43,530 bases of DNA from an uncultured Verrucomicrobiota bacterium (GTDB lineage: Bacteria; Verrucomicrobiota; Verrucomicrobiia; Limisphaerales; UBA9464): NCBI GenBank assembly GCA_903907995.1, contig CAIVQH010000036.1:1-43530 (forward strand), given 5' to 3'. This document shows positions 26,327 to 34,769 of the stretch, in pieces. Position 1 is the first letter of the stretch, and every line of letters begins with the position of its first letter. The position numbers and the translations under genes were made by a program. The notes under the pieces were generated by a model that was not told the origin of the DNA, did not search any database, and worked only from the letters and a program-made list of their open reading frames with translations.

Positions 26327-26446
26327 GGGCTTGTAGTCATTCACTACCAGCCCCAGAAGCATTTTCCGCCGGGTGTTACCGGAATTCGGTTAAATTTTCC
26401 GTCAGCCGGCACCCGCCTGATTCAGTCCCGTTCCGAAGTCGGCGAG

Positions 26447-26564
26447 GTTTTGGAGTGCGGCGCTGCTGCGCCGCTTTGGTCGGGGGCAACGAATGGAACC
26501 GGAGTGAGTTCGAAAGAATGCGTCCGCCCTTGCAAAGCGCCGGAGCACCGGCGCACTCCAAAAC
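26447..26564. repeat. 118-base inverted-repeat element
   Basis: Two arms of about 34 bases form a near-perfect inverted repeat: left arm 26447-26480 (starting GTTTTGGAGTGCG), right arm 26531-26564 (ending CGCACTCCAAAAC). About 50 bases of unique sequence lie between. No transposase or coding frame is involved. It lies between the kinase gene and the deoxyhypusine-synthase-like gene, ending 14 bases after the latter's stop, and could also act as a terminator or mRNA stabiliser. It shares no sequence with the 286-base MITE-like family. Confidence 0.7.
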
Positions 26565-26578
26565 GCTCCGCGCTCGGC

Positions 26579-27757
26579 TCACTTCTTCTTGAGCCCAACG
26601 CTGCTCGCGCGCTTCGCTACCTTCCGGCTCGTGGTGACCTTGGTCACGGTGCCGATGGAGAGATACTTCTGCTTCACCGTGTCGAGGATGGCGTCGCGGT
26701 GGTCGTACAGACGCTTCAGCTTGCGGGGCTTCACCCGCGCGGTGATGTAAGCCGTGAGCAGCGGCAGCGCGATGGTGCTGTCGGTGTAGCAGACGACGGA
26801 GTCAGGCAGCTTGTCGGGATCGACCTTGCCCCAGCTCACCGCCTCGGCGGGCGTCGCGCCGCTCAGGCCGCCGGTGTCGGGGCGGGCGTCGGTGCATTGC
26901 AGGAAGTAGTCATGGCCCTTCTCCCGGATGCCCATGACCTCCTGGATCTGCGGCTCGGTCTGGAGCATGAAGTTCTTCGGGCTGCCGCCGCCGAGGATGA
27001 ACACGCTGCTCGTATGCCCCGTGCTCTTGGCGTGATAGACGATGCCGGCGGTCTGGTTCACGTCGCGGTTCACGTCGGGCAGCAGCAGGGAGCCGCGCAT
27101 CGCCATCGCCGCGACGTTCATGCCGATGGAGCTGTCGCCCGGGCTGCTGGTGAAGATGGGGATGCCGCACTCGTAGGCGGTCGCAAGCATAGAGCTGTCC
27201 TTGATCCCGAGCTTCTTCTGCCGCGCGGCGACGTACTTGCCGAGCAGGTAATGGAACTCGTCGGTGCCCATCGACCGCTGGAACTCGGGCCCCTGGATCA
27301 CCTCGCGGACGAAGGCGTCGGTGTCGAGCAGCACGTTGTAGTCGAACAGCACATCGTAGATGCGGATGACGCCCTCCTCGTGCAGTTCCACGTCGTCGAG
27401 GAACGGCGTGCCGCTGTGGAGCTGCATGTCCAGGCCGAAGTGCAGATCGTGATAAAGGTTCGCGCCGGTGGAGATGATCCAATCCACATAGCCGCCCTTC
27501 ATCAGCGGGATGAGGCAGCTCTTGCCCAGGCCGGCAGGCGTGAGTGCGCCGGTGAGGCTCATGCCGATGAAGCCGTCGTCGGGCAGCATTTTCTTCGCGA
27601 GCAGCTGCGCGGCCTCGCGGAGACGCCCACCGTTGTAGGCGAGCATGGACTGGTCGATCAGGTCGGCGGCGGAGATGTCCTTGCCCACGCCAAAGGGGTT
27701 GAGGCGCGGGTAGGCGGCGAACTTCTTTGAGATCTTGTTGGCGGACGGTTTGCTCAT
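26579..27757 (-). CDS. deoxyhypusine synthase-like protein
   Basis: The 392-residue protein (start ATG 27757) matches the deoxyhypusine synthase family along its length: it has [44 protein letters not shown] and GGGSPKNF for NAD binding, and EAVSWGK, with Lys311 in the position of the catalytic lysine of eukaryotic DHS that forms the imine with the butylamine unit. In eukaryotes and archaea DHS modifies eIF5A; bacteria lack that substrate, so bacterial DHS-like proteins more probably make homospermidine or another polyamine. Which reaction this one carries out cannot be told from sequence. The C-terminal tail is basic (SSVGLKKK). It lies next to a MITE-like element. Confidence 0.9.
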   Translation of the reverse strand: MSKPSANKISKKFAAYPRLNPFGVGKDISAADLIDQSMLAYNGGRLREAAQLLAKKMLPDDGFIGMSLTGALTPAGLGKSCLIPLMKGGYVDWIISTGANLYHDLHFGLDMQLHSGTPFLDDVELHEEGVIRIYDVLFDYNVLLDTDAFVREVIQGPEFQRSMGTDEFHYLLGKYVAARQKKLGIKDSSMLATAYECGIPIFTSSPGDSSIGMNVAAMAMRGSLLLPDVNRDVNQTAGIVYHAKSTGHTSSVFILGGGSPKNFMLQTEPQIQEVMGIREKGHDYFLQCTDARPDTGGLSGATPAEAVSWGKVDPDKLPDSVVCYTDSTIALPLLTAYITARVKPRKLKRLYDHRDAILDTVKQKYLSIGTVTKVTTSRKVAKRASSVGLKKK

Positions 27758-27818
27758 GCGCCGCGGAGGATGCTTACCCGCGCCGGAAAGGCAAATGGCG
27801 GAATCGTTCCGGTGCGGA

Positions 27819-28096
27819 GCGCGTCTTTCCATCGTGAAGCCATGGACACTGTGCATCAGGCCACGGCGGATAATGCGGGCCGCTCGCCCTCACCCTAACA
27901 CTCTCCCGCTGGGAGAGGGGACAGCCGGGGATGCCGCTGGCGGATCGGAAGTTATTCGGCCAATCCCGCGCGCCTCCGCCAAGTGACGGACGACGATTCT
28001 CCCTCTCCCAGTGGGAGAGGGCCGGGGTGAGGGTGAACGGCCACCCGACTTCATTTGCTCACGGAATGGTTGCACGAACCACGTTGACAAGATGCG
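27819..28096 (-). mobile_element. MITE-like repeat, copy 3 (inverted)
   Basis: This 278-base copy is inverted relative to copies 1 and 2. It holds the 21-base palindrome CCCTCTCCC...GGGAGAGGG at 28001-28021 and a second CTCTCCCGCTGGGAGAG palindrome at 27901-27917. Its ends, 27819-27841 and about 28074-28096, are related inverted repeats of the family type (GCGCGTCTTTCC on the left; GACAAGATGCG on the right). It fills the gap between the deoxyhypusine-synthase-like gene start and the flavoprotein stop codon, ending two bases from that stop, so it replaced or moved any terminator there. Confidence 0.65.
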
Positions 28097-28098
28097 GG

Positions 28099-29292
28099 CT
28101 ACACCGCCTGCCCCGCCGCGTGGCCACTGGCCCAGGCCCATTGGAAATTATAGCCGCCCAGCCACCCGGTCACGTCCACGACCTCGCCAATGAAAAACAG
28201 TCCGGGCACGGCGCGGCACTCCATCGTCTTGGAGGACAGCTCTCCGGTGTCCACGCCGCCCACGGTAACCTCGGCCTTGGGATACCCCTCGTCACCGGCC
28301 GGTCGGATTTCCCAGGCGTTGAGCGAACGTGCGAGCGTCTCCAGTTCCCGCTGGGGCAGCTGCGCGATCGGCCGCGTGGGCGCGTGCTGAGCGAGCCAGG
28401 CCTGCACAAAGCGCTCGGGCAGCACCGTCCGCAGCGCGGTCTTCACCTCGCGGCCACCGGCGCGGTTGGCGGCGAAAAGGTCGAGCGCGGAAACCTCCGG
28501 CAGCAGGTTCAGTCGGACGGCTTCGCCCGCGCGCCAGTGGCTGGAAATCTGAAGAATCGCCGGCCCGCTGAGGCCGCGATGCGTGAAGAGCAGATTCTCG
28601 CGGAAGGTCGGCGCGTCCGGTCCGGCACTGGCAACGCAGTCGAGGGAAAGGCCGCTCAGTTCGGTAAAGCGGTCACGCTCGGCAGGCCCCCAGGTGAACG
28701 GCACCAGCCCCGGACGCGGCGTCACGAGCTTCACGCCAAACTGCTTCGCCAGCTCGTAGCCAAAAGGAGTCGCCCCCAGCTTGGGAAACGACAGCGCGCC
28801 TGTGGCGATGACGAGCGACGCGGCGGTGAAGGAACCGAGGGAGGTGGTGATCTCCCAGCCTTCGCTCGTGGCCAGTAAGCCCTGGCGCTGGACCGAGGTG
28901 ATGCGGCAGTTCACCCGCACGTCCACGCCAGCATCGGCGCATTCGTCCTCGAGCAGTTGCAGAATCTGCTTGGAGCTCTGGTCACAGAAGAGCTGGCCGA
29001 GTTTCTTCTCATGCCACGCGATGCCGTGCCGTTCGACCAACGCGAGAAAATCCTGCGGCGTGTAGCGGGCGAGCGCCGACTTCATGAAATGCGGGCTGCC
29101 GCTGGTGACGTAGTTGGCCGCCGTCGCACCGAGATTGGTGAAGTTGCAGCGGCCGCCGCCGGAGATGAGGATCTTGTTCCCGCAGCGCGCGTTGTGCTCC
29201 AGCAGCAGCACCCGGCGTCCGCGCAGCGCGGCCGTGCGGGCGCAAAACAGCCCCGCCGCTCCGCCGCCAATCACGATGACATCAAACTCCAC
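28099..29292 (-). CDS. HI0933/BaiN-type flavoprotein oxidoreductase
   Basis: The 397-residue protein has an N-terminal FAD-binding dinucleotide fold (VIVIGGGAAGLFCARTAALR), the GGGRCNFTN motif, and the C-terminal FIGEVVDVTGWLGGYNFQ, all characteristic of the HI0933 family (NAD(P)/FAD-dependent oxidoreductase, BaiN-like). The physiological reaction of most members is unknown. Start is GTG 29292 (MEFDVIVIGGG). Its stop is two bases from the end of the third MITE-like element. It follows the SnoaL-like gene at 29490 by 197 bases, a gap that contains a 66-base palindrome. Confidence 0.92.
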   Translation of the reverse strand: MEFDVIVIGGGAAGLFCARTAALRGRRVLLLEHNARCGNKILISGGGRCNFTNLGATAANYVTSGSPHFMKSALARYTPQDFLALVERHGIAWHEKKLGQLFCDQSSKQILQLLEDECADAGVDVRVNCRITSVQRQGLLATSEGWEITTSLGSFTAASLVIATGALSFPKLGATPFGYELAKQFGVKLVTPRPGLVPFTWGPAERDRFTELSGLSLDCVASAGPDAPTFRENLLFTHRGLSGPAILQISSHWRAGEAVRLNLLPEVSALDLFAANRAGGREVKTALRTVLPERFVQAWLAQHAPTRPIAQLPQRELETLARSLNAWEIRPAGDEGYPKAEVTVGGVDTGELSSKTMECRAVPGLFFIGEVVDVTGWLGGYNFQWAWASGHAAGQAV

Positions 29293-29371
29293 GCCGGACG
29301 GTTATGCCTCCCCGGCGTGTCGGCCAGCCCAGAGTGGCGAACGATGCGGCGCGGCTCCATATGCCCTACCC

Positions 29372-29437
29372 GTAGCAGCCGACGTGAGGAGGCTCCAGTT
29401 TCCGGTTCAGATGGAGCCTCGTCACCTCGGCTGCTAC
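29372..29437. repeat. 66-base palindromic repeat
   Basis: Two 26-base arms with two mismatches (left 29372-29397, right 29412-29437, both beginning GTAGCAGCCGA when read from outside inward) enclose a 14-base loop. The transcript would fold into a long hairpin. It resembles the GTAGCAGCCGACGTGAGGAG-type palindromes I associate with Verrucomicrobia intergenic DNA, but no second copy was noticed in this window. Confidence 0.7.
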
Positions 29438-29489
29438 CACGCCCGGCAAAACGCCGCCAGGAAGCGGACGCCCACCGCAAACGACACGC

Positions 29490-30068
29490 TCAGAGCCTTG
29501 CCTTGATGGCGCGGATGCCGGAGCCAAGCACCGGCACATGCTCAAACAGGCCCGTGGTGCTGTCCCAATAATCCTGGTGCAGGACCACCCGGCCCTGCTC
29601 GTCGAAGCGGATGTGCGTGATGCCGATGGTCCGGATCGTCTCGCCCTTCCGGATCTGCTTCATCTTCACGTCCATCACCCAGCGAAAGTAGTAGAACCCG
29701 CCCGACTCGACCACGTCCTCGAACTCAACGGTGACGCTCTCGGAGTTCTTCATGGTGTCGAGGAAGTAGGCCTCGATGGCCGGCGCGCCGTGCAGGGTTT
29801 TCAGTGTGTCGTTGAGGTAGGCGTCAGGGGCGTACACCTGTTGCGTCTTCGCCCGGACGGACTCCTCGGTCATCACGCCGAGGAAATCCTTCAGCCGGGC
29901 GATCGCGGCCCGCTCAGCCTCGCTGCCTTTGGCCACCGTGGGCAGCGCGGCGACGCGGACCAGCTCCGCGCGATAGGCTTTCGCGGAGTCCATCGTGCGC
30001 GGCGTGGTGTTGCAGGCGGTGAGCGCCAGCAGGGGAATCAACGGAAGCAGCAGCCGGAGAAATCGCAT
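29490..30068 (-). CDS. SnoaL-like (NTF2-fold) lipoprotein
   Basis: From ATG 30068 the 192-residue product has a lipoprotein signal with lipobox LALTAC (Cys19), then a helical stretch (KAYRAELVRVAALPTVAKG) and a SnoaL-like domain: VYAPDAYLNDTLKTLHG, AIEAYFLDTMKNSESVTVEF, FYYFRWVMDVKM, and HIRFDEQGRVVLHQDYWD. NTF2-like proteins of this kind are often isomerases, but the catalytic Asp/His pair is not certain here, so it may only bind. It is probably attached to a membrane. It lies between the flavoprotein and the PEP-CTERM gene, both on the same strand. Confidence 0.8.
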   Translation of the reverse strand: MRFLRLLLPLIPLLALTACNTTPRTMDSAKAYRAELVRVAALPTVAKGSEAERAAIARLKDFLGVMTEESVRAKTQQVYAPDAYLNDTLKTLHGAPAIEAYFLDTMKNSESVTVEFEDVVESGGFYYFRWVMDVKMKQIRKGETIRTIGITHIRFDEQGRVVLHQDYWDSTTGLFEHVPVLGSGIRAIKARL

Positions 30069-30194
30069 GGGCCAACTTCGCTCATCGCCATTCGCTGGCA
30101 ACTGGCATCGCCGGCATCTGCGGGGCAACCGCTGCTCCGCCCAGAACCTGACCAAGGCTGGTGGCGAGCCCACGCCTCTGCCGACAACTGGCAC

Positions 30195-30872
30195 CTACGG
30201 GCGGCGCCGAAGCTGCACAAACATCAGAACGGCGCCCCCGAGGAGCACAAGCCCCACGGTTCCCGGCTCAGGAACAGCGGCCACGAACGCATCGTCCATC
30301 GACATCCCTACGCGGCCTGTGCCGCTGCCGCTGAGGTGAAAGCCGATGTTGTGCGGACCTCCCGCGAGCGACAACTCGGCACTGCACAGGACGAAGTCCA
30401 TGGGACCGCTTCCCCCGAGCAAATTAGCCGGCGGCAAGGTCGTAAAGGGAACGTGGTGGCCATCCACGTAGATTCCCAGATGACCGCTGTCCAGGGCTGC
30501 CGTAAGGCCGGTCCCTCCCGGGGTGTTGTCGGTGCCCAGATAAAATCCGAGTTCGTACTTTCCCGGAGCCAGGCTTAGGGACTGCGAAAAGGAGACGTAC
30601 TCCCGGAATCCTTCCTGGGAGTCTCCCGCCGTGATTCCGTAGGCGGCAAAGTCCCCGGAGTGAACGTTCTGCCGGCTCGGAAAATAAAGGTCGGGCCACC
30701 CGGTGACCGCAGAGGTTACCGGCAGCGCCGTCCCATCGGTGGCGACTCCATATCCGCCATTCTGACCACCGACGGTCCACCCGGCAAAGTTGCCCGTTTC
30801 GAATCCGGGATTGGTCAGAAGGTTGGTAATGACCGCAGTGGAGCGGAGGCATTTCGCCAAGGCAACACGCAA
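30195..30872 (-). CDS. PEP-CTERM surface protein lacking a clear signal peptide
   Basis: The 225-residue frame ends in the PEP-CTERM anchor: VPEPGT, a hydrophobic helix (VGLVLLGGAVLMFVQL) and the basic tail RRRP, which mark proteins sorted to the surface by an exosortase in exopolysaccharide-producing bacteria. Just before is a carbohydrate-binding-like domain opening LLTNPGFETGNFAGW. What is missing is the signal peptide: the frame opens with TTG 30872 and has only MRVALAKCLRSTAVIT before the domain, with an in-frame stop just upstream. No nearby frame carries a hydrophobic signal either. The gene may therefore have lost its 5' end. The cytochrome gene upstream ends 74 bases away. Confidence 0.7.
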   Translation of the reverse strand: MRVALAKCLRSTAVITNLLTNPGFETGNFAGWTVGGQNGGYGVATDGTALPVTSAVTGWPDLYFPSRQNVHSGDFAAYGITAGDSQEGFREYVSFSQSLSLAPGKYELGFYLGTDNTPGGTGLTAALDSGHLGIYVDGHHVPFTTLPPANLLGGSGPMDFVLCSAELSLAGGPHNIGFHLSGSGTGRVGMSMDDAFVAAVPEPGTVGLVLLGGAVLMFVQLRRRP

Positions 30873-30946
30873 GTTCCTCCCGCAACGTCTTCACCCTCAG
30901 GATGGCTGTCCCAAGAGTCTCACAGACGTGCCAAGGCCACGCGGCG

Positions 30947-32344
30947 CTAACGGGTGGCAACCTGCTTCGCCGCACTCAGCGTGACCGGTAGCATGACCAC
31001 CGTAACCTTGCCCGACACCGGGTCGAACACGCGGATGAGTCCGTCAAAGCCGCCGGTGATGAGGCGCTTGCCGTCGGGTGAGAACGCGAGCGCGAACACC
31101 GCGCCTTCGTGGCCGCCGAGAGTCGCCGCCCGCGCACCGTCTGCGGTCTTGTATACGCGCACTTCGCCGCCAACGCCGCCGGCCGCAAGCAGTGCCCCAT
31201 CCGGGCTGAAGGCCACGGCCTGCACCGGACCGGGCTGGCGCTCGAACTCGCGCACGAGGTTCACGTCGTTGTTGCCCGCCGTGCGCTCCTGGTTCTCCTT
31301 CATCTTGTAAACCCGCAGCCCGCCTTCCGCACCGCCGTAGGCCGCCCATTCTTCCTTCGGATGCCGCGCCAGACTGAGCACCGGTTCCAGCAGCTTGTTG
31401 ATGTCGTCGATGAACTGGCCGCTCGAAGCGTCGATCAGCTTCACCGCCCGGTCGCGGCTACCGCTGAGCAGGCGTTTGCCATCTGTTGCCCACACGGTGC
31501 GGAAGACCCAGTCGCTGTGGTTGTCGAACTTCATCTGCTCCTTGCCGTCCATTGCGCCGATGACGCGGACGCTCTTGTCCGCGCCGCCGAAGGCGAGGCG
31601 GGTCGCATCAGGCGACCACGAGACACCGAAGAGCGAATCGCTGCCGAGCTTCCACGAGCCGGTCTCTTTTGCTGCGGCGACATCCCATATCTGCACCTCG
31701 CCGAACCGCGCGGGCGCGCTCGCCCCGACGGCGAGCCGTTTCGAATCGGGCGTGAACTCGAGCGATTCGATGCGCGGGGATTCCCCGAGCAGGCGGGCCT
31801 TGAGCGTCAGGGACGGGGCGTCGAACAAAAACACCTCGTGATAGCCCGAGACGGCCAGCCACTGGCCATCGGGCGAAACCGCCAGCGACGTGATGACCGG
31901 CGCGGCGGTGTAGGTGGGCGGCTCCTTGAGCTTCGTCGAGTAGGCATCGGCCGGCGTGTCGTCGTGCGCGCCCTGCTGAATCCAGCGCGTGATCAGCGCG
32001 ACCTCGGCAGCACTCAGAGCGTCGCCTTCCTTCGGCATGTCCGGCTCCTTGCCGCTGATCTGGGCCAGCAACAGGGATTTCGTCGGGTCACCGGCCACGA
32101 AGCTCGGCCCATGCTTGCCCGGCTTGAGGAAACCGAGGTACGTCGAGGTATCCACCTCGCCCTTGAGCTTGTTCGGGTTGTGGCAGCCGTTGCACGAACG
32201 CTTGAAGATGGGCGTCACGTCCTTGAACCAGGAGACGGGCGCGTCGGCGCCGAGCGCGGTCATAGAGAGCCACGTGGCCAAGCCTGGGGCAAGCGGCAGG
32301 AATCGGGAGGAGCGAATCATGGTGCGAATCGAAAATGGTTTCAT
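30947..32344 (-). CDS. Planctomycete-type cytochrome c / WD40 repeat protein
   Basis: The 465-residue protein has a signal peptide-like start, then a c-type cytochrome domain with heme motif CNGCH at residues 51-55 and PGKHGPSFVAGDPTKSLLL, and a sixth-ligand Met region in KEPDMPKEG. From about residue 150 it carries WD40 repeats (SLAVSPDGQWLAVSG, SLEFTPDSKRLAVG, VAFSPDGALLAAGG, ALAFSPDGKRLITGG). It should act outside the cytoplasm as an electron-transfer or scaffold protein. Its ATG overlaps the PPC gene's stop by four bases (ATGA at 32341-32344), so it is the last coupled gene of the DUF1553 operon. The C-terminal sequence VTLSAAKQVATR is basic with no anchor. Confidence 0.93.
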   Translation of the reverse strand: MKPFSIRTMIRSSRFLPLAPGLATWLSMTALGADAPVSWFKDVTPIFKRSCNGCHNPNKLKGEVDTSTYLGFLKPGKHGPSFVAGDPTKSLLLAQISGKEPDMPKEGDALSAAEVALITRWIQQGAHDDTPADAYSTKLKEPPTYTAAPVITSLAVSPDGQWLAVSGYHEVFLFDAPSLTLKARLLGESPRIESLEFTPDSKRLAVGASAPARFGEVQIWDVAAAKETGSWKLGSDSLFGVSWSPDATRLAFGGADKSVRVIGAMDGKEQMKFDNHSDWVFRTVWATDGKRLLSGSRDRAVKLIDASSGQFIDDINKLLEPVLSLARHPKEEWAAYGGAEGGLRVYKMKENQERTAGNNDVNLVREFERQPGPVQAVAFSPDGALLAAGGVGGEVRVYKTADGARAATLGGHEGAVFALAFSPDGKRLITGGFDGLIRVFDPVSGKVTVVMLPVTLSAAKQVATR

Positions 32345-34758
32345 TTGGCGGCGGGCGTGACGGCCGCAGGCGCCGCTGCGGGCGCCGGTGCGACCGCGAC
32401 CGTTTCCTTTTCCGGCGCGGCGATCACCAGTGTCACCGGCTGGGTTTTCTGCCGCCAGATGCGGTCATTGTAGGTGGCCGTGCCCACGATGTTGAACTTG
32501 TGCTCCTTGCCCGCCTCGGCCTGGTCGCTGACGACCAGCCGGATGGCGGCCTCGTTCTTGTCGGCCGGGATGTTCGCCACCGTGGCGGCCACGCCCGCCG
32601 GCAGGCCTTCGAGGGCGAGCGCGATCTCACCGTTGAGGCCGCGCCGATCCACCTTCACGACAAACTCGGTGGCATTGGCGGCCGAGGTGGAGTTCGTCGG
32701 CAGCGCGACCGCGGAAAGCTTGAAGGTGTCGGTACGGAAAAAGGACGAACCCGGCAGCATCGCGGTGAGGAACATCGCGATCGGCTGGACCGTCAGTGTC
32801 ACCGGCGAGGAAGCGTATTGCACGACGGTACCGCCATCCGCCGCCGCCTCGGCGCGGACCATCACCGGACGCGCGCCGACCTCGGCGTTGTAAGCGGCGT
32901 TCAGGGCGAGTTTGCCCCGGGACTGGTCCGCCGGAATCGTCAATGCAGGAATGTCCACCCCGTTGGGGCCTTCCCCGAGCACCTTGATCTCACCCGTAAA
33001 GCCCTCGCGCCGGGTCACACTGACCTCCAGCGAAGTCCCGGCATTTTGGTCGGTCAGGACAGACATCGGCGCCACCTCGAGCGTGAACGGCGTGGCGGGC
33101 AGCACGGTCAGCCAGCCCTGCTCGCCAAACTGCGCCGGATGCGTCAGCGCCTTGCCGCCCCGTTCGCTGGCGGCGGACAGCTTCAGCGGAAAGTTCCCCA
33201 CCGGCGCGTCCGCCGTGGCGTTGAGAATCAGCCAGCAGTAATTGGGCGAATTGCCGATCACCAACGCCGAGGCGGTGACTCCGGCGGGCAAACCTTCGCC
33301 CACGAGCCGCACGAGCCCATCGAAACCGTTGCGCCGGTCGAGCTCACACCGCACCGCTGTGCTGCCGCCCCGGTTCACGCGAAAGCGCCCACCTGGAACG
33401 CGCGCGGTGAAATCCGGTGTGCCATTGGGCGGCCGGATGCTCATGCGGTAGCCGAAGCGTTCGCCCCCGCGATCCGTCAGGTCACGCAGCGCGACGAGGT
33501 ATTCCGTGTCCTTCTTCGCATCGAATTCGAGCCGCGCATCCAGACCGTTGGCGTCGTCGTTGCGCTGCATCACGACCCCATTGGTGTCCATGAGGGTGAG
33601 CAAGGCATCCAGGGGCGAGCCGAACTGCCGGGCCCGGACCTCGATCACCAGGCGCTGATCCGCCACAGACTTGAGCCGGAACACATCCGAATCCTTCGCC
33701 TCGCCAATGCGGCCGTTGATGACGACCGGGGCGGTGACGGCATTGGCCTTGTCGTTCGCATTGTTCGGCTCGGTCTCCATCACCTCCGGCAAGTCACCCG
33801 CCTCGAACGGCTGCGGATTGGAAAACCCGCGCGACGTGCGCGCGCGAATGTCCTGCCGGCCCATGGTCGCATTGCCCGCGACCTGTACCGTCAGTTTGTC
33901 GGCACCTTCGAGGTTACGGCCCTGGAGCTGGAGTTCGACGGAGGTGCCGCGCTTGCCGCCGAAGGGAAAGAGGAAATCCAGATACGGCAGGGCGCCCGCG
34001 ACGATGCGGTAGCGGTAATCGCCACCGCCCTGAAAACGCAGGTCGGTGAGCTTCGCCGTGTATTCGCCATCGGAGGTCGGGGTGAATTCGAGGAAGGGAT
34101 CCAGCCCGTTGGCATCTTCGCTGCGGGCGATTTCCTTGCCGGTCGCATCCAGCAGAACCAGCGTCGGATCCAGGGGCGAACCGAAGCGGTTGGCCTGCAC
34201 GTCAAAGATCAGCTTCTCGCCGGCGCGGGCCTTGAAACGGAAATAATCGGCCTCGGTGCTGCCACCGATGATGCCCGACACCGCCGCCGGCAGCGTGATC
34301 CACGGGGCGTCGGTCGGCTGGTTGTTCCCCTTCGGTTCCAGCAGTTCGGGCAGGTCGCTGACATTGACGGCCAGCGGATTCGACACGCCATTCGGTCCCG
34401 CAACACGCAGCTCATGACCGCCCAGCGAGGCGTCACCCGACACGATGACCTGGAATGTGAGGCTCTTGCCGGTGTCGGCCTGACCGACCGTGATGCCGCC
34501 GGCGGAAGCTTCCAGCGTGACCCCGTGAGCCGCGCCCACCACAAAATTTCCCGCCAGGCCGTTGCCCGTGAACAGCACCGCGTTGACCCCTCCGAACGCC
34601 TCGCCGTTGACGGTCACCTCGTTCGTGGTACCGCGCTGAAACCAGGTCGCCGAAAGCGAGTCGAGTTTCGGAACGGCCTGGGCGGAGGCTGCCAGCACCG
34701 CCAGAGGGGCCAGCAGCGTGCCGAGACACGTTCGCACGTTCGGTAAGCGTCGTCGCAT
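32341..34758 (-). CDS. PPC-domain exported protein
   Basis: From ATG 34758 the 805-residue protein has a signal peptide (LLAPLAVLAASAQA) and then repeated beta-sandwich domains. At least two bacterial pre-peptidase C-terminal (PPC) domains are visible: one with GGSTEADYFRFKARAGEKL and DPFLEFTPTSDGEYTAKL, the other with RIGEAKDSDVFRLKS and ARLEFDAKKDTEYLVALRDL. PPC domains usually promote secretion, folding or polymer binding. No catalytic domain is seen. The start is set at 34758 because a longer in-frame stretch to 35250 is Arg/Pro-rich shadow inside the DUF1501 gene. The DUF1501 gene ends 11 bases upstream, and the cytochrome-WD40 gene overlaps the stop by four bases. Confidence 0.85.
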   Translation of the reverse strand: MRRRLPNVRTCLGTLLAPLAVLAASAQAVPKLDSLSATWFQRGTTNEVTVNGEAFGGVNAVLFTGNGLAGNFVVGAAHGVTLEASAGGITVGQADTGKSLTFQVIVSGDASLGGHELRVAGPNGVSNPLAVNVSDLPELLEPKGNNQPTDAPWITLPAAVSGIIGGSTEADYFRFKARAGEKLIFDVQANRFGSPLDPTLVLLDATGKEIARSEDANGLDPFLEFTPTSDGEYTAKLTDLRFQGGGDYRYRIVAGALPYLDFLFPFGGKRGTSVELQLQGRNLEGADKLTVQVAGNATMGRQDIRARTSRGFSNPQPFEAGDLPEVMETEPNNANDKANAVTAPVVINGRIGEAKDSDVFRLKSVADQRLVIEVRARQFGSPLDALLTLMDTNGVVMQRNDDANGLDARLEFDAKKDTEYLVALRDLTDRGGERFGYRMSIRPPNGTPDFTARVPGGRFRVNRGGSTAVRCELDRRNGFDGLVRLVGEGLPAGVTASALVIGNSPNYCWLILNATADAPVGNFPLKLSAASERGGKALTHPAQFGEQGWLTVLPATPFTLEVAPMSVLTDQNAGTSLEVSVTRREGFTGEIKVLGEGPNGVDIPALTIPADQSRGKLALNAAYNAEVGARPVMVRAEAAADGGTVVQYASSPVTLTVQPIAMFLTAMLPGSSFFRTDTFKLSAVALPTNSTSAANATEFVVKVDRRGLNGEIALALEGLPAGVAATVANIPADKNEAAIRLVVSDQAEAGKEHKFNIVGTATYNDRIWRQKTQPVTLVIAAPEKETVAVAPAPAAAPAAVTPAAK

Positions 34759-34769
34759 CACGGGGAAAA

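Noticed and set aside
26296-26592. Small plus- and minus-strand frames across the 118-base repeat
   Set aside because: They are mostly made of the inverted-repeat arms and carry no domain.
32335-34746. 800-residue plus-strand frame over the PPC gene
   Set aside because: It has no domain and overlaps a signal-peptide-bearing protein in a coupled operon.
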